64,000 bases of DNA, taken from contig CAKSDP010000009.1 of assembly GCA_934446065.1 (NCBI GenBank), forward strand, positions 1 to 64,000, in the 5' to 3' direction. Of this stretch, positions 39,850-48,778 are shown piece after piece; the stretch's first letter is position 1, and each line of letters starts with the position of its first letter. Below the pieces are notes generated by a model. That model was given only the letters and a program-made list of their open reading frames with translations, searched no databases and was not told the DNA's origin. Position numbers and translations under genes: made by a program. Origin of the DNA: an uncultured Eubacteriales bacterium (GTDB lineage: Bacteria; Bacillota; Clostridia; Oscillospirales; CAG-272).

Positions 39850-41260
39850 CGCACTTCTGCCGATAATTCCGGAATCGATAACCGTGCATCTCGGCGCGCC
39901 GACCGCCGCGGCGCAGAACATCACCGTATCATTTCCCGAATACATAAAAAACGTTGCGTCAAGCGAGATATATCCTACGTGGCCGGAGAACGCGATACGC
40001 GCGAACGTGCTTGCGCAGATCTCATACACGCTCAACCGCGTATACACGGAATACTACCGCAGCAGGGGATACGATTTTGACATAACGAATTCGACCGCGT
40101 TCGATCACTCGTTTGTGCCGGGGCGCAATATTTTTGAAAACGTAAGCCAGATCGTCGATGAGATATTCACAAACTACATATCCCGCAGAGGCAGCGTTGA
40201 GCCGCTGTTCGCGGCATACTGCGACGGCATTCGCGTGACGTGCGACGGTCTTTCGCAGTGGGGCACGGTCGATCTTGCAGAACAGGGGCTGACGCCGTAC
40301 GAGATTCTGCGGTACTATTACGGCGACGACATTGACATCGTATATGACGCGAACGTCGAGAATGTTGACGAAAGCTTCCCCGGCGTAAACCTGTCGCTCG
40401 GGACTGTCGGCAACGATGTTGCATTCTTTCAGCGGAGGCTGAACAGGATATCGCGGAACTATCCGTCGATCCCGAAGATATCCGCGCCGATCGGCATATT
40501 CAACGAGGAGACCGACGCGGCGGTTCGCGAGTTCCAGCGGATATTCAACCTCACCTCCGACGGAATCGTCGGCCGCGCGACGTGGTACAAGATCGCGCTG
40601 ATCTACAACGCCGTCAAGCGTGTGTCCGAGCTGACCTCAGAGGGGATCCCGCTTGAGGATGTAACGGATGCAGCAGCGCAGACGATCTCGGAGGGCGACA
40701 CCGGCACTGCCGTGCAGAATCTGCAATTTTTCCTCAACTTCATCGGAAACTTCGATCCCGTGATCCCGTCCGTCGAGATCGACGGAATATTCGGTCCCGC
40801 GACACGCGCGTCTGTCGAAGCATTTCAGGAACAATACGGTCTGCCCGTGACGGGAGAAATGCGTGCGCTCGACTGGAACACGCTGTACCGCGCGTACCGC
40901 GGAATACTCTCGACCCTGCCCGAGGGATATCTCGGGGCGCAGACCGAGCCGTATCCGGGCGTTCCGCTGACGCTCGGCTCGCAAGGTGACGATGTGCGCA
41001 CGATACAGGAATACCTGAATCTCATAGCCAAATACTACCCCGAGATACCGACGCTGACCGTTGACGGCGTGTTCGGTCCCGCCACGCTTGACGCGGTAAA
41101 CACGTTTGAGCGTTTGTTCGGGCTTGAAGTTCTTCGGGCGCTCGAGTTTGTAACATGGACAAAGATCGCCGAGATATATCGCTCGCTCCGCGACAGTGAG
41201 GAAGGCAGCGCCGGGCAGTACGGCGGCGAGATCACGGACAGCGGCACCTCCGAGGGATAA
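39842..41260 (+). CDS. SleC-like spore cortex-lytic protein with three peptidoglycan-binding repeats
   Basis: 472 aa, no signal peptide. The N-terminal region (about 25-165: EIYPTWPENAIRANVLAQIS, RVYTEYYRSRGYDFDITNST, YCDGIRVTCDGLSQWGTVDLA) has the SpoIID/LytB-type GLSQWG motif and reads like the SleC cortex-lytic transglycosylase core. Three PG_binding_1 repeats follow (about 180-260, 280-360 and 375-450), each with DG.FGP.T or IGIFNEET-type cores. SleC degrades spore cortex during germination in clostridia. Its presence suggests a spore-former or recent descendant, but no other germination gene is nearby. The ATG lies inside the end of the preceding gene (8-bp overlap). Confidence 0.75.
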   Translation: MTNALLPIIPESITVHLGAPTAAAQNITVSFPEYIKNVASSEIYPTWPENAIRANVLAQISYTLNRVYTEYYRSRGYDFDITNSTAFDHSFVPGRNIFENVSQIVDEIFTNYISRRGSVEPLFAAYCDGIRVTCDGLSQWGTVDLAEQGLTPYEILRYYYGDDIDIVYDANVENVDESFPGVNLSLGTVGNDVAFFQRRLNRISRNYPSIPKISAPIGIFNEETDAAVREFQRIFNLTSDGIVGRATWYKIALIYNAVKRVSELTSEGIPLEDVTDAAAQTISEGDTGTAVQNLQFFLNFIGNFDPVIPSVEIDGIFGPATRASVEAFQEQYGLPVTGEMRALDWNTLYRAYRGILSTLPEGYLGAQTEPYPGVPLTLGSQGDDVRTIQEYLNLIAKYYPEIPTLTVDGVFGPATLDAVNTFERLFGLEVLRALEFVTWTKIAEIYRSLRDSEEGSAGQYGGEITDSGTSEG

Positions 41261-41299
41261 AGCTATGTCACAAATGCAAAGAAAGGAAGCGATATATTT

Positions 41300-41824
41300 A
41301 TGGCATATATAAACTTCGGCTCGAACACCGAGCGGGTGAAAAATTTGCAGGAGATGCTGCGGACACTCGCGAATCTCACGGGCAAGGCGGAATACAACGT
41401 TGCGGCAGACGGGAATTTTGACGCGGCGACGCGGCGTGCGGTATCGGATTTTCAGCGCGAGCACGGGCTTACCGTTACCGGTGTTCCCGACAACGCGACC
41501 TGGGATATTCTCAGGCGCGAGGTATACGCGGCTGAGCGCGAATCGGGGGAGGGGCTGCCGATCGATCCGTTCAGCGGAGATTTCCGTCCGATAGAGGAGG
41601 GCGAGTACAGCGAGCTTGTTCTGCTCGTGCAGATAATACTGCGTGAGCTTGACATATACCACGATTTTGATGAGTACATCCCGCTGAGCGGGAAGCTCGA
41701 TCGGGCAACGATGGCGGCGCTCTCGCAGTTTCAGGAGCATGCCGGGCTTGACGTGACAGGCGAGATCGACCTCCCGACGTGGAACAGGCTCGCCCTCGAG
41801 TACGGCAATATCGCGGCGCAGTAG
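41300..41824 (+). CDS. Protein of two peptidoglycan-binding repeats
   Basis: 174 aa, no signal peptide, no catalytic domain. Two PG_binding_1 repeats: residues 8-75 (ERVKNLQEMLR...DGNFDAATRRAVSDFQREHG) and 95-170 (LVLLVQIILREL...GKLDRATMAALSQFQEHAG). Third gene of the cassette, 39 bp after the SleC-like gene, so probably co-transcribed and involved in binding cortex or wall. AAAGGAAG lies upstream. A strong bidirectional terminator follows. Confidence 0.8.
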   Translation: MAYINFGSNTERVKNLQEMLRTLANLTGKAEYNVAADGNFDAATRRAVSDFQREHGLTVTGVPDNATWDILRREVYAAERESGEGLPIDPFSGDFRPIEEGEYSELVLLVQIILRELDIYHDFDEYIPLSGKLDRATMAALSQFQEHAGLDVTGEIDLPTWNRLALEYGNIAAQ

Positions 41825-41832
41825 TCGGGCAC

Positions 41833-41867
41833 AAAAAAAGGATGGTGCATAGCACCATCCTTTTTTT
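41833..41867. terminator. Bidirectional terminator between the SleC-like cassette and clpC
   Basis: A perfect 16-bp stem (41833-41848 with 41852-41867) with a 3-nt loop, A7 on one side and T7 on the other, so it works on both strands. Confidence 0.9.
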
Positions 41868-41875
41868 GTTTGGTA

Positions 41876-44335
41876 TTACTCGGACTTTTCGGCTTTTTCG
41901 TACTCGATCTTGCCGTCGCGCAGAACAGCAGTGACGCTGTCGCCCTTGACAATCTCGCCCGAAAGCATTGCCTCGGAGAGGCTGTCCTCGACGCGTCTGA
42001 TGATCGCACGGCGAAGCGGACGTGCGCCGTAGACGGGATCGAAGCCCTCTTTTGCAAGCATATCGACGACCTCATCGCTGAAGCTTATCGTAATACCGTT
42101 CTCGGCAATACGCTTCTTCGTATCCTCGAGCATGAGCCCGGCGATCTTGCGGATATCGTCATCGGTCAGCTTATTGAACACGATGATCTCATCAATACGG
42201 TTGAGGAACTCGGGCCTGAACGTTGCTTTAAGCGCATCCATGACGCCGTTTTTCATCTGATCCTCACCGCTCTTGTCGTCGCCGTCCTTGAATCCGAGTC
42301 TCTTAGGCTCGGTGATGCTCGACGCACCGACGTTGGAGGTCATAATGATGATCGTATTCTTGAAGTCAACGCGTCTGCCCTGAGCATCGGTGAGGATACC
42401 GTCCTCAAGGATCTGCAGGAGGATGTTGAACACATCGGGGTGCGCCTTCTCGATCTCATCGAACAGAACTACGGAATATGGGTGACGGCGGATCTTCTCG
42501 GTGAGCTGACCGCCCTCCTCGTATCCGACGTATCCGGGAGGCGAACCGATGAGCTTAGACGTGCTGTGCTTCTCCATGTACTCCGACATATCGACGCGGA
42601 TCATGGCGTTTTCGTCGCCGAACATGACGTCTGCCAAAGCCTTGGAAAGCTCGGTTTTACCGACACCGGTCGGACCGAGGAATATGAACGAACCGATCGG
42701 TCTGCGGGGATCCTTGAGTCCGACCCTGCCGCGGCGGATAGCCTTGGCTACCGCGTCAACTGCGGCATCCTGACCGATAATGCGCTCCTTCAGAATCTTA
42801 TCGAGGTTGAGGAGTCTCTCGCTCTCCTCGCGCTCGAGCTTCTTCACGGGAATACCCGTCCACGAGGTGACAATATCGCAAATCTCGTCCTCGCCGACCA
42901 CAAGATCGCCGGAATTACCCTGCGGAGCCTTCGATTTCATCTCGTCAAGCTCATCGCGGAGCTTCTTCTCTTTATCTCTGAGTGACGCTGCCTCCTCGAA
43001 GTTTTCGGCAAGGATAGCCTCCTCCTTCTCGGCGCACGCCGCCTTGATCTTATCCTCAAGCTCACGCACCTCGGGCGCGGGAGTATAGCTCTTGATCCTC
43101 ATCTTCGACGCTGCCTCATCGATAAGGTCGATGGCCTTGTCGGGGAGATAGCGGTCGCCGATATAACGGACGGACAGCTTTACCGCCGCCTTTATCGCGT
43201 CATCGGAAATCTTCAGCTTGTGGTGTGCCTCATACTTGTCGCGAAGTCCTCTCAGAATTTCGATAGCCTCATCGGGAGTAGGCTCGCCGACCATTACAGA
43301 CTGGAAACGTCTCTCAAGTGCCGCATCCTTCTCGATGTACTTGCGGTACTCGTCGATGGTCGTTGCGCCGATGACCTGCATCTCGCCGCGCGCCAACGCC
43401 GGCTTCAGGATGTTCGCCGCATCGACAGCACCCTCGGCACCGCCGGCACCGATTATGGTGTGGATCTCATCAATGAACAGTATGATCGTCGGATCCTTTG
43501 CGACCTCCGCCATAACGCCTTTCATACGCTCCTCAAACTCGCCGCGGTATTTCGCGCCCGCGATCATCGAGGAGATATCAAGGGTTATGATCTTCTTATC
43601 CTTCAGGGTCTCGGGGACGCTGCCGTCCACGATCTTCTGAGCAAGTCCCTCGACGACGGCGGTCTTACCGACGCCGGGCTCACCGATCAGACAGGGATTG
43701 TTCTTCGTACGTCTGGACAGGATCTGAATGACACGCTCCGTCTCCTCGTCACGACCGATGATCGGGTCGATCTTGCCCTCTCTTGCCGCCGCGCAGAGAT
43801 CGCGCCCGTACTGCGACAGAGTCGGTGCGCCGGGGATATTTGCGCCGCGTCCGCCCTGAGAAACATTGCCGCGCGAGCCTTGCGCTCCCTGAGGAGCGCC
43901 CTCTCCGCCGAGGCAGTTCATAATGTCGCTCTCGATATCCGAGGCATTGCTTCCCTGTGCACGGATGAGCTGCATTGCAAAGCAGTCAGGCTCATCGGTG
44001 ATCGCAAGGAGCAGATGCTCCGTGCCGATATAGCTGTGGCCGAACGCCGCGGAACGCGACGCGGAACCTTCGATAATCTTCTTCGTACGCGGGGTCATGT
44101 CGCCGACATTGACCGCCGAAGGCTCGCCGACACCTGCCGCCTTCTCGATCATCGCCTTCGTCTGATCGAACGTGATACCGCGCGAGGTAAGAACTCTGTA
44201 CGCGATGCTGTCCGTCTCGGAGAGCAGACCGAGCAGCAGATGCTCGGAGCCGATATATGTGTGACCCATCTCACGGGCGAGGTAAAGCGCCTTGTTCAGG
44301 GCATTCTGAGCTTTCTTTGTGAATCTGCTTGTCAT
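41876..44335 (-). CDS. clpC: ClpC AAA+ unfoldase
   Basis: Hsp100 unfoldase that feeds ClpP and degrades arginine-phosphorylated or adaptor-delivered proteins. 819 aa. Layout: two N-terminal Clp repeats (1-145; TYIGSEHLLLGLL and SYIGTEHLLLAI), AAA-1 with GEPGVGKTAVVEG (near 210), a middle domain with a UVR-like motif (ENFEEAASLRDKEKKL), AAA-2 with GPTGVGKTELSKAL (near 547), and a C-terminal D2-small domain. I chose ATG 44335 (MTSRFTKKAQ), 8 nt after AAAGGA. Last gene of the CtsR-controlled operon; clpP is not in the window. Confidence 0.97.
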   Translation of the reverse strand: MTSRFTKKAQNALNKALYLAREMGHTYIGSEHLLLGLLSETDSIAYRVLTSRGITFDQTKAMIEKAAGVGEPSAVNVGDMTPRTKKIIEGSASRSAAFGHSYIGTEHLLLAITDEPDCFAMQLIRAQGSNASDIESDIMNCLGGEGAPQGAQGSRGNVSQGGRGANIPGAPTLSQYGRDLCAAAREGKIDPIIGRDEETERVIQILSRRTKNNPCLIGEPGVGKTAVVEGLAQKIVDGSVPETLKDKKIITLDISSMIAGAKYRGEFEERMKGVMAEVAKDPTIILFIDEIHTIIGAGGAEGAVDAANILKPALARGEMQVIGATTIDEYRKYIEKDAALERRFQSVMVGEPTPDEAIEILRGLRDKYEAHHKLKISDDAIKAAVKLSVRYIGDRYLPDKAIDLIDEAASKMRIKSYTPAPEVRELEDKIKAACAEKEEAILAENFEEAASLRDKEKKLRDELDEMKSKAPQGNSGDLVVGEDEICDIVTSWTGIPVKKLEREESERLLNLDKILKERIIGQDAAVDAVAKAIRRGRVGLKDPRRPIGSFIFLGPTGVGKTELSKALADVMFGDENAMIRVDMSEYMEKHSTSKLIGSPPGYVGYEEGGQLTEKIRRHPYSVVLFDEIEKAHPDVFNILLQILEDGILTDAQGRRVDFKNTIIIMTSNVGASSITEPKRLGFKDGDDKSGEDQMKNGVMDALKATFRPEFLNRIDEIIVFNKLTDDDIRKIAGLMLEDTKKRIAENGITISFSDEVVDMLAKEGFDPVYGARPLRRAIIRRVEDSLSEAMLSGEIVKGDSVTAVLRDGKIEYEKAEKSE

Positions 44336-44378
44336 ATATATCATCCTTTCTTTTATAAAGGTTACTTGTGGGAGATCG

Positions 44379-45413
44379 TCATGTAAGAGCCTCCCTTATC
44401 TTTTTCGCTCTTGCGATGTCACGATCCATCGGGGTCGTGACCTTGCCCCCTGCTTCGGCGACGATAGTTGCGGGCATCGACGAGAATAACATCTCGTCAA
44501 ACCTCGTTTCGGTTATTCCGTCGGTCATACCGAGCGTTGCGCCGAGACGAACACGGCTGTACAGCTCGAGCATTTCCTTGGTCGTCATGGTTTCGGCATA
44601 CTTGAGAGTACCGAGCGCACGGCGGACGCTGTCGCGGACGCGGAGCTTGCGGTCATCCGCAAGGGATGCGCGAAGCTCTCTTTCACGCTTCATGATGCTC
44701 TCGACGACGGCGCTGAGCTTCTTTATGGTCTCCTCTTCGCTTATGCCGAGCGTGACCTGATTCGACACCTGATACAGGCATCCGTCGCCGCGGCTGCCCT
44801 CGCCGCTCATTCCGCGTATCGTCAGACCGAGCTTTGAGAGCTGGTTCTGAAGTGCGCCGATCTCGCCGGTGCCGCTCATCAGCGGCAGGAAGAGCATGAC
44901 TGACGCCCTCATACCGGTACCGAGATTTGTAGGGCAATGGGTGAGGTAGCCGAACTTCTCGCTGTATGCGAGCGGGAGCGAACGGTCAAGCGCATCCTCA
45001 AGTCTCAGCGCTTCCGCAAGGCAATCCTTAAGCGACAGCCCTGATTTCATGACCTGCAAGCGGATGTGATCCTCCTCGCAAAGCATGATGTACGCGCCGA
45101 GCTTCGGATTTGCAAGCAGTCCGTGGACTCCTTTTGCTCCGGCAAACTCACGGCTGACTATGTGCCGCTCCGTAAACGATGCCGCCGTCTCGCCGGAAAG
45201 CTTCGAGAAATCGGTATACTCAAAGTCGGCAAGCTCCGGCACCTTCTTGACCTTTTCGATGATCTCGGCAGCGCCCGTCGCATCAAGCCTCGGTGCAAAC
45301 GGATAATCTCTCAGGTTACGCGCAAAGCGGACTCTGGTGCTTACAACCACATCGCTGTCCGATCCGGTGTGTCCGTACCACTTGTATCCCTCAAAATCCT
45401 TGTAGCTTTTCAT
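44379..45413 (-). CDS. mcsB: Protein arginine kinase McsB
   Basis: Phosphorylates arginines on misfolded proteins, marking them for ClpC. 344 aa. Homologous to phosphagen kinases: STRVRFARNLRDYPF near the N-terminus, GHLGLLANPK-like GVHGLLANPKLG, CPTNLGTGMRASVMLFLP catalytic loop, and IRGMSGEGSRG. The C-terminal part includes RDSVRRALGTL, near the phospho-arginine-sensing site. The start overlaps the mcsA stop by one base, so the two are coupled. Gene order ctsR-mcsA-mcsB-clpC is the classic heat-shock operon. Confidence 0.96.
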   Translation of the reverse strand: MKSYKDFEGYKWYGHTGSDSDVVVSTRVRFARNLRDYPFAPRLDATGAAEIIEKVKKVPELADFEYTDFSKLSGETAASFTERHIVSREFAGAKGVHGLLANPKLGAYIMLCEEDHIRLQVMKSGLSLKDCLAEALRLEDALDRSLPLAYSEKFGYLTHCPTNLGTGMRASVMLFLPLMSGTGEIGALQNQLSKLGLTIRGMSGEGSRGDGCLYQVSNQVTLGISEEETIKKLSAVVESIMKRERELRASLADDRKLRVRDSVRRALGTLKYAETMTTKEMLELYSRVRLGATLGMTDGITETRFDEMLFSSMPATIVAEAGGKVTTPMDRDIARAKKIREALT

Positions 45414-45973
45414 TATTTGTCACCGCCCTTATTATCGTTTTCTTCGGACTCGAGACCCTTTATCTCATCTCTGAGCTTTGCGGCCTCCTCGTAATTCTCA
45501 GCCTTCACTGCCTCATTAAGCTTTGTACGCAGCGAGGCGACCTTGTCCTCACGCTCGTGCATCTCGCGGTATTTCTCCGGAGTTTTGCCGATGTGGCGCG
45601 TGCCGCCGTGAATCTGAGCGATCGTGCGCTCAAGCTCGTCGGCGAATGTATCGTAGCAACGCGGGCAGCCTGCCTTGCCTTCGTTCATGAAATCCTCAAA
45701 TGTCATGCCGCAGAGATCGCATTTCTTCTGCGAAAGCGCCGTTCCTTTCGTGTGCGACGGAGCAAGCATACTTCCGATGAGCGAACCGAATCCGCTGAAA
45801 TCAGGAAATCCGAATCCGTCATCTAAGAAGTGCGGCGCCTTGAAGCTGATCTCTCCGTCCTTCTCCATTTTCTCCGCGCACTCATGACACAGAGAATATT
45901 TCGTTTCTTTACCGTTGATGTTCTCCTTATAGAATACCTCGGCATTGTTCTTTCCACATTTATCGCAAAGCAT
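45413..45973 (-). CDS. mcsA: McsA, zinc-finger activator of McsB
   Basis: Activates McsB and helps control CtsR. 186 aa. Seen: two Cys-pair zinc modules (CDKCGKNNAEV..CHECAEKM at the N-terminus; CDLCGMTFEDF..GCPRCYDTF in the middle) and a C-terminal UVR domain (NYEEAAKLRDEIKGLE). Length and layout match McsA. It lies 35 bp downstream of ctsR. Confidence 0.95.
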   Translation of the reverse strand: MLCDKCGKNNAEVFYKENINGKETKYSLCHECAEKMEKDGEISFKAPHFLDDGFGFPDFSGFGSLIGSMLAPSHTKGTALSQKKCDLCGMTFEDFMNEGKAGCPRCYDTFADELERTIAQIHGGTRHIGKTPEKYREMHEREDKVASLRTKLNEAVKAENYEEAAKLRDEIKGLESEENDNKGGDK

Positions 45974-46008
45974 AATCTGTACTTCCTTTCAATTTTACTG
46001 TATATATT

Positions 46009-46461
46009 TTATTTTATCATCGTGAGCAGAATGTGTCGGAATATGTCCGCGCGCACCAAACTTCTCACGTCGGCGGAAACCTTTTCAAGCGCCCGTTCGG
46101 AAAGCCCTGCGGCTATACTGCCTGCTTCCCTTCCCGTGATGATCCCGTTATCTTTAAGATTTGCAACATAAGCCTTCGCCTCTCTCTCATCTATCTTGTC
46201 GCCTATCGCATGGAAGAAGTGCATCAGGTATTCGTTTTTGTCCATCGCCACACGGACGATCCTGATGTAACCTCCGCCTCCGCGTCGGCTTTCGGTGATG
46301 TAGCCGCGCTCCGGAGTGAATCTCGAGGAGATCACGTACGTGATCTGACTCGGTACGCATCCGAGCCTGTCCGCGAGATCAGCCCGTTTGACCTCGGCTG
46401 AGCCGCCGCCGTCATCAAGCATCTTTTCAATTATTCTCGCTATATTATCGGATATCAACAT
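46009..46461 (-). CDS. ctsR: CtsR, class III heat-shock repressor
   Basis: Dimeric winged-helix repressor of clp genes. 150 aa. Seen: N-terminal HTH (RADLADRLGCVPSQITYVIS), the basic/glycine wing ESRRGGGGYIRIVR that reads DNA and senses heat, then a helical C-terminal domain. AGGAGCG precedes the ATG. Two CtsR operators flank its promoter, indicating autoregulation; McsA/McsB downstream inactivate it under stress. Confidence 0.96.
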   Translation of the reverse strand: MLISDNIARIIEKMLDDGGGSAEVKRADLADRLGCVPSQITYVISSRFTPERGYITESRRGGGGYIRIVRVAMDKNEYLMHFFHAIGDKIDEREAKAYVANLKDNGIITGREAGSIAAGLSERALEKVSADVRSLVRADIFRHILLTMIK

Positions 46462-46491
46462 TTCCGGTCGCTCCTTTGTTTGTCTTTTGAC

Positions 46492-46508
46492 TTTGACTAT
46501 CTTTAACC
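46492..46508 (-). promoter_or_regulatory. CtsR operator downstream of the start site
   Basis: On the minus strand GGTTAAA-GAT-AGTCAAA (46508-46492) matches the CtsR direct heptad repeat (consensus RGTCAAANANRGTCAAA) with one change. It lies between the transcription start and ctsR. Another near heptad (GTCAAAA) follows. Confidence 0.8.
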
Positions 46509-46521
46509 TTTTTGTGACTAC

Positions 46522-46550
46522 ATTATACCGCCATGGTCAAAGAAAGTCAA
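46522..46550 (-). promoter_or_regulatory. Promoter of ctsR-mcsA-mcsB-clpC
   Basis: On the minus strand TTGACT (46550-46545), 17-bp spacer, TATAAT (46527-46522). The -35 hexamer lies inside a CtsR heptad, so repressor and polymerase compete. Confidence 0.8.
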
Positions 46551-46567
46551 AGTCAAAGAAAGTCAAA
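46535..46567 (+). promoter_or_regulatory. Tandem CtsR operators over the -35 region
   Basis: GGTCAAA-GAA-AGTCAAA (46535-46551), then an overlapping AGTCAAA-GAA-AGTCAAA (46551-46567). The first is an exact match to the CtsR consensus. In total four heptads with regular spacing. Confidence 0.9.
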
Positions 46568-46586
46568 CAAGCTCATTCTAAACCAA

Positions 46587-46621
46587 TGGCAAAAGAAAAA
46601 CGGGGCAAAAGCTCCGTTTTT
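46587..46621 (-). terminator. Terminator of the dockerin operon
   Basis: AAAAACGGGGC (46596-46606) pairs with GCTCCGTTTTT (46611-46621) with one G-U pair and an AAAA loop. On the minus strand the stem ends in TTTTTCTTTT. Confidence 0.75.
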
Positions 46622-46658
46622 CTAACTATTTTAAGTTTTTTCAAACTTTTTTGAGTTT

Positions 46659-48755
46659 TCAGTCTGCTCTGTCGGCAAGAATCTGCTCGAGGCGGTCGCC
46701 GATCTCATTGCGCACCGTCATAAGCTTATCGGAATCGGCGTCAAAATCAAGCAGATCGCGGGATATCCGCGTAATATAGCTGTTTGTTTCGGCGTTGCCG
46801 ATCTCGCGCGCGAGCATTTTGAGATACATATAATCCTCAATGCCGTCGCGGATAAACTCAACGCGAATCGAGCCGATCGGGCCGTTTATGCCGTAGCGAT
46901 ATCCGGGGTAGCACAAGATCCCGTTGCCCCAGACATCCCAGCCGTCGCCGGTCTGAGATTTGAAATTGTAGAGCGGATTCGTCGAGCCGTAATCGTTTAC
47001 GAGATAGTACAGAACTCCGGTCACGCCGCACTGGTACTGCTGCCACTCCGCTAGTCTCGGAAGAACTCCGGCATCCTCCGCATGATACGTAACATACGGC
47101 TGGAACGGCATTCTCGCGAAATACCACCACGCCTTTCCGCCGGATTCGGCGTGACGCGCGGCATTCTCCGCATACGTACCGTACTTCTCGGTGTCCTCCG
47201 GTGTCAGGAACACCTCGACTCTCTCATGCGTACCGCGATATTTCTCGGGCGTGTACGCATAGATCTTCGGACACCATATCTGCACAAAATTGTTCAGATA
47301 GTCATACGCGTTGACGGGCGGTGTATAGATCGAGCGGCACTCCATCGGAACGACCTGCATTCCTCCTGGGAAATGGTTCTGCATATACGTGTTGTATGTG
47401 TCAATCTCGAGCCATTTTTCAAGGCTGATCGGCTCATCGACAGCATAGAAATAACCCTTGTCGAGCCACTCGGGATTGTCCTTCATCTTCGCGTAGTACG
47501 CGTCGATCTGAGCATCCGTGCGCTCGTACTGACCGCCGTAGCCCTTGCCGCCGACGAGGAATGACCTGACGCGCGGATCGTTCATATACTCATCCGCACG
47601 GTCATCCGTGATATCGTACGGGAGGACGGCGGGGTTGATGCGGTTCTCAAGGAAATAGTTGTAGTACACGCTGTACAGCACACCGTCGTCGCCTTCGGGC
47701 ATATTGTGCGTGGAATACACCACGGTTTGGCTGAGTCCGAAAGACGATTCGCACGCGTCGGCGTCGTTCAGGGCAAAGTCCCAAACATTCAGATACACCG
47801 CAGCGCGCTTGATCTCGACACCGTTCTCACAAATGCTGACAAAAGCTTCATAAAGTCCGGGCGCTGCGTCCGCAGGCACCTTTGCTTTTACGAGAAATCC
47901 CTGCGAAGCATTCGCGGCAACCTTTGCCGAATACTTATCCTTCGGCATAAGCGCATCCGGCATATAGAGGTTATCATTCACGCGCGTATAGAAATACGTC
48001 AGTATTTCGGACGGCACGGTGTCGCCGTAGCAGTTCACAAAATCGGTCACGGAAGCCGTGACGTTATCTATCGCATCGGCGCTGTTGTTCGCAATATAGA
48101 GCGCCGCCGCCTCGATCTCGTTCTTCGCAGAACGAATGACATACGTCGCATCGCCCGAGGATGTCGTATCCGTTTTGTACAGCTTATCGGTCGAGTGCTC
48201 GAACCACAGGGAAACATCGCTGCGCTCGTTTTGCGCGGTCTGCAGTTTCGTATCAACCGAAATCTTCACACAGCCGAACTTTATGTTCCATCCCGCAACG
48301 TGCTTCAGAACGGTTATCGCATCGCTGACGCCGATCTTGCCGCTGTTTGTGAGTTCTGCCGCTGCCTCGTCGATATCGACGTCCCATCCGGCGACGCGCT
48401 TCAGTATGTCGATCGCGTCACCGACAGCAATCTTTCCGTCACGGTTCACGTCTCCGGCAACTATCACCGGGAGCAAGGCGCTGCCGCGAACGGCATTGCT
48501 GCCGGACGGCACCACTGCCTCTCCGGTAAGTCTCTGCCCGTCCGGCGATATTATCTGAACCTCGCCGTCAAACTCTGCGGCAAGTGCGTCGGCTGTGATG
48601 CTGCCGTTTGTTCCGCATACGGCGCTGCCGTCCTTTGTCATGATCAGTGACGAGTCGGCTTTGAGCGCCGGCGGCACATCGGCTGCATGAGGAACCGCCG
48701 TCGCGGTCGCCGCAAGCATAGCTGCGCACAGTGCCGCAGATACAAGCTTTTTCAT
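46659..48755 (-). CDS. Secreted dockerin protein with DUF4091-type glycosidase-like domain
   Basis: 698 aa. Signal peptide (1-25), a short beta-type module, then an N-terminal type I dockerin: two F-hand repeats, GDVNRDGKIAVGDAIDILK and a degenerate second (NSGKIGVSDAITVLK) lacking the usual Asp. From about 180 to the end: a beta module plus a TIM-barrel-like domain with DUF4091 features, including YGINGPIGSIRVEFIRDGIE near the C-terminus. DUF4091 proteins are predicted glycoside hydrolases; the substrate is unknown. The dockerin implies binding to a cohesin, which is not in the window. Last gene of a three-gene operon, 23 bp after its neighbour. Confidence 0.85.
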   Translation of the reverse strand: MKKLVSAALCAAMLAATATAVPHAADVPPALKADSSLIMTKDGSAVCGTNGSITADALAAEFDGEVQIISPDGQRLTGEAVVPSGSNAVRGSALLPVIVAGDVNRDGKIAVGDAIDILKRVAGWDVDIDEAAAELTNSGKIGVSDAITVLKHVAGWNIKFGCVKISVDTKLQTAQNERSDVSLWFEHSTDKLYKTDTTSSGDATYVIRSAKNEIEAAALYIANNSADAIDNVTASVTDFVNCYGDTVPSEILTYFYTRVNDNLYMPDALMPKDKYSAKVAANASQGFLVKAKVPADAAPGLYEAFVSICENGVEIKRAAVYLNVWDFALNDADACESSFGLSQTVVYSTHNMPEGDDGVLYSVYYNYFLENRINPAVLPYDITDDRADEYMNDPRVRSFLVGGKGYGGQYERTDAQIDAYYAKMKDNPEWLDKGYFYAVDEPISLEKWLEIDTYNTYMQNHFPGGMQVVPMECRSIYTPPVNAYDYLNNFVQIWCPKIYAYTPEKYRGTHERVEVFLTPEDTEKYGTYAENAARHAESGGKAWWYFARMPFQPYVTYHAEDAGVLPRLAEWQQYQCGVTGVLYYLVNDYGSTNPLYNFKSQTGDGWDVWGNGILCYPGYRYGINGPIGSIRVEFIRDGIEDYMYLKMLAREIGNAETNSYITRISRDLLDFDADSDKLMTVRNEIGDRLEQILADRAD

Positions 48756-48778
48756 TTTAATTCTATTACCTCTCGGGG

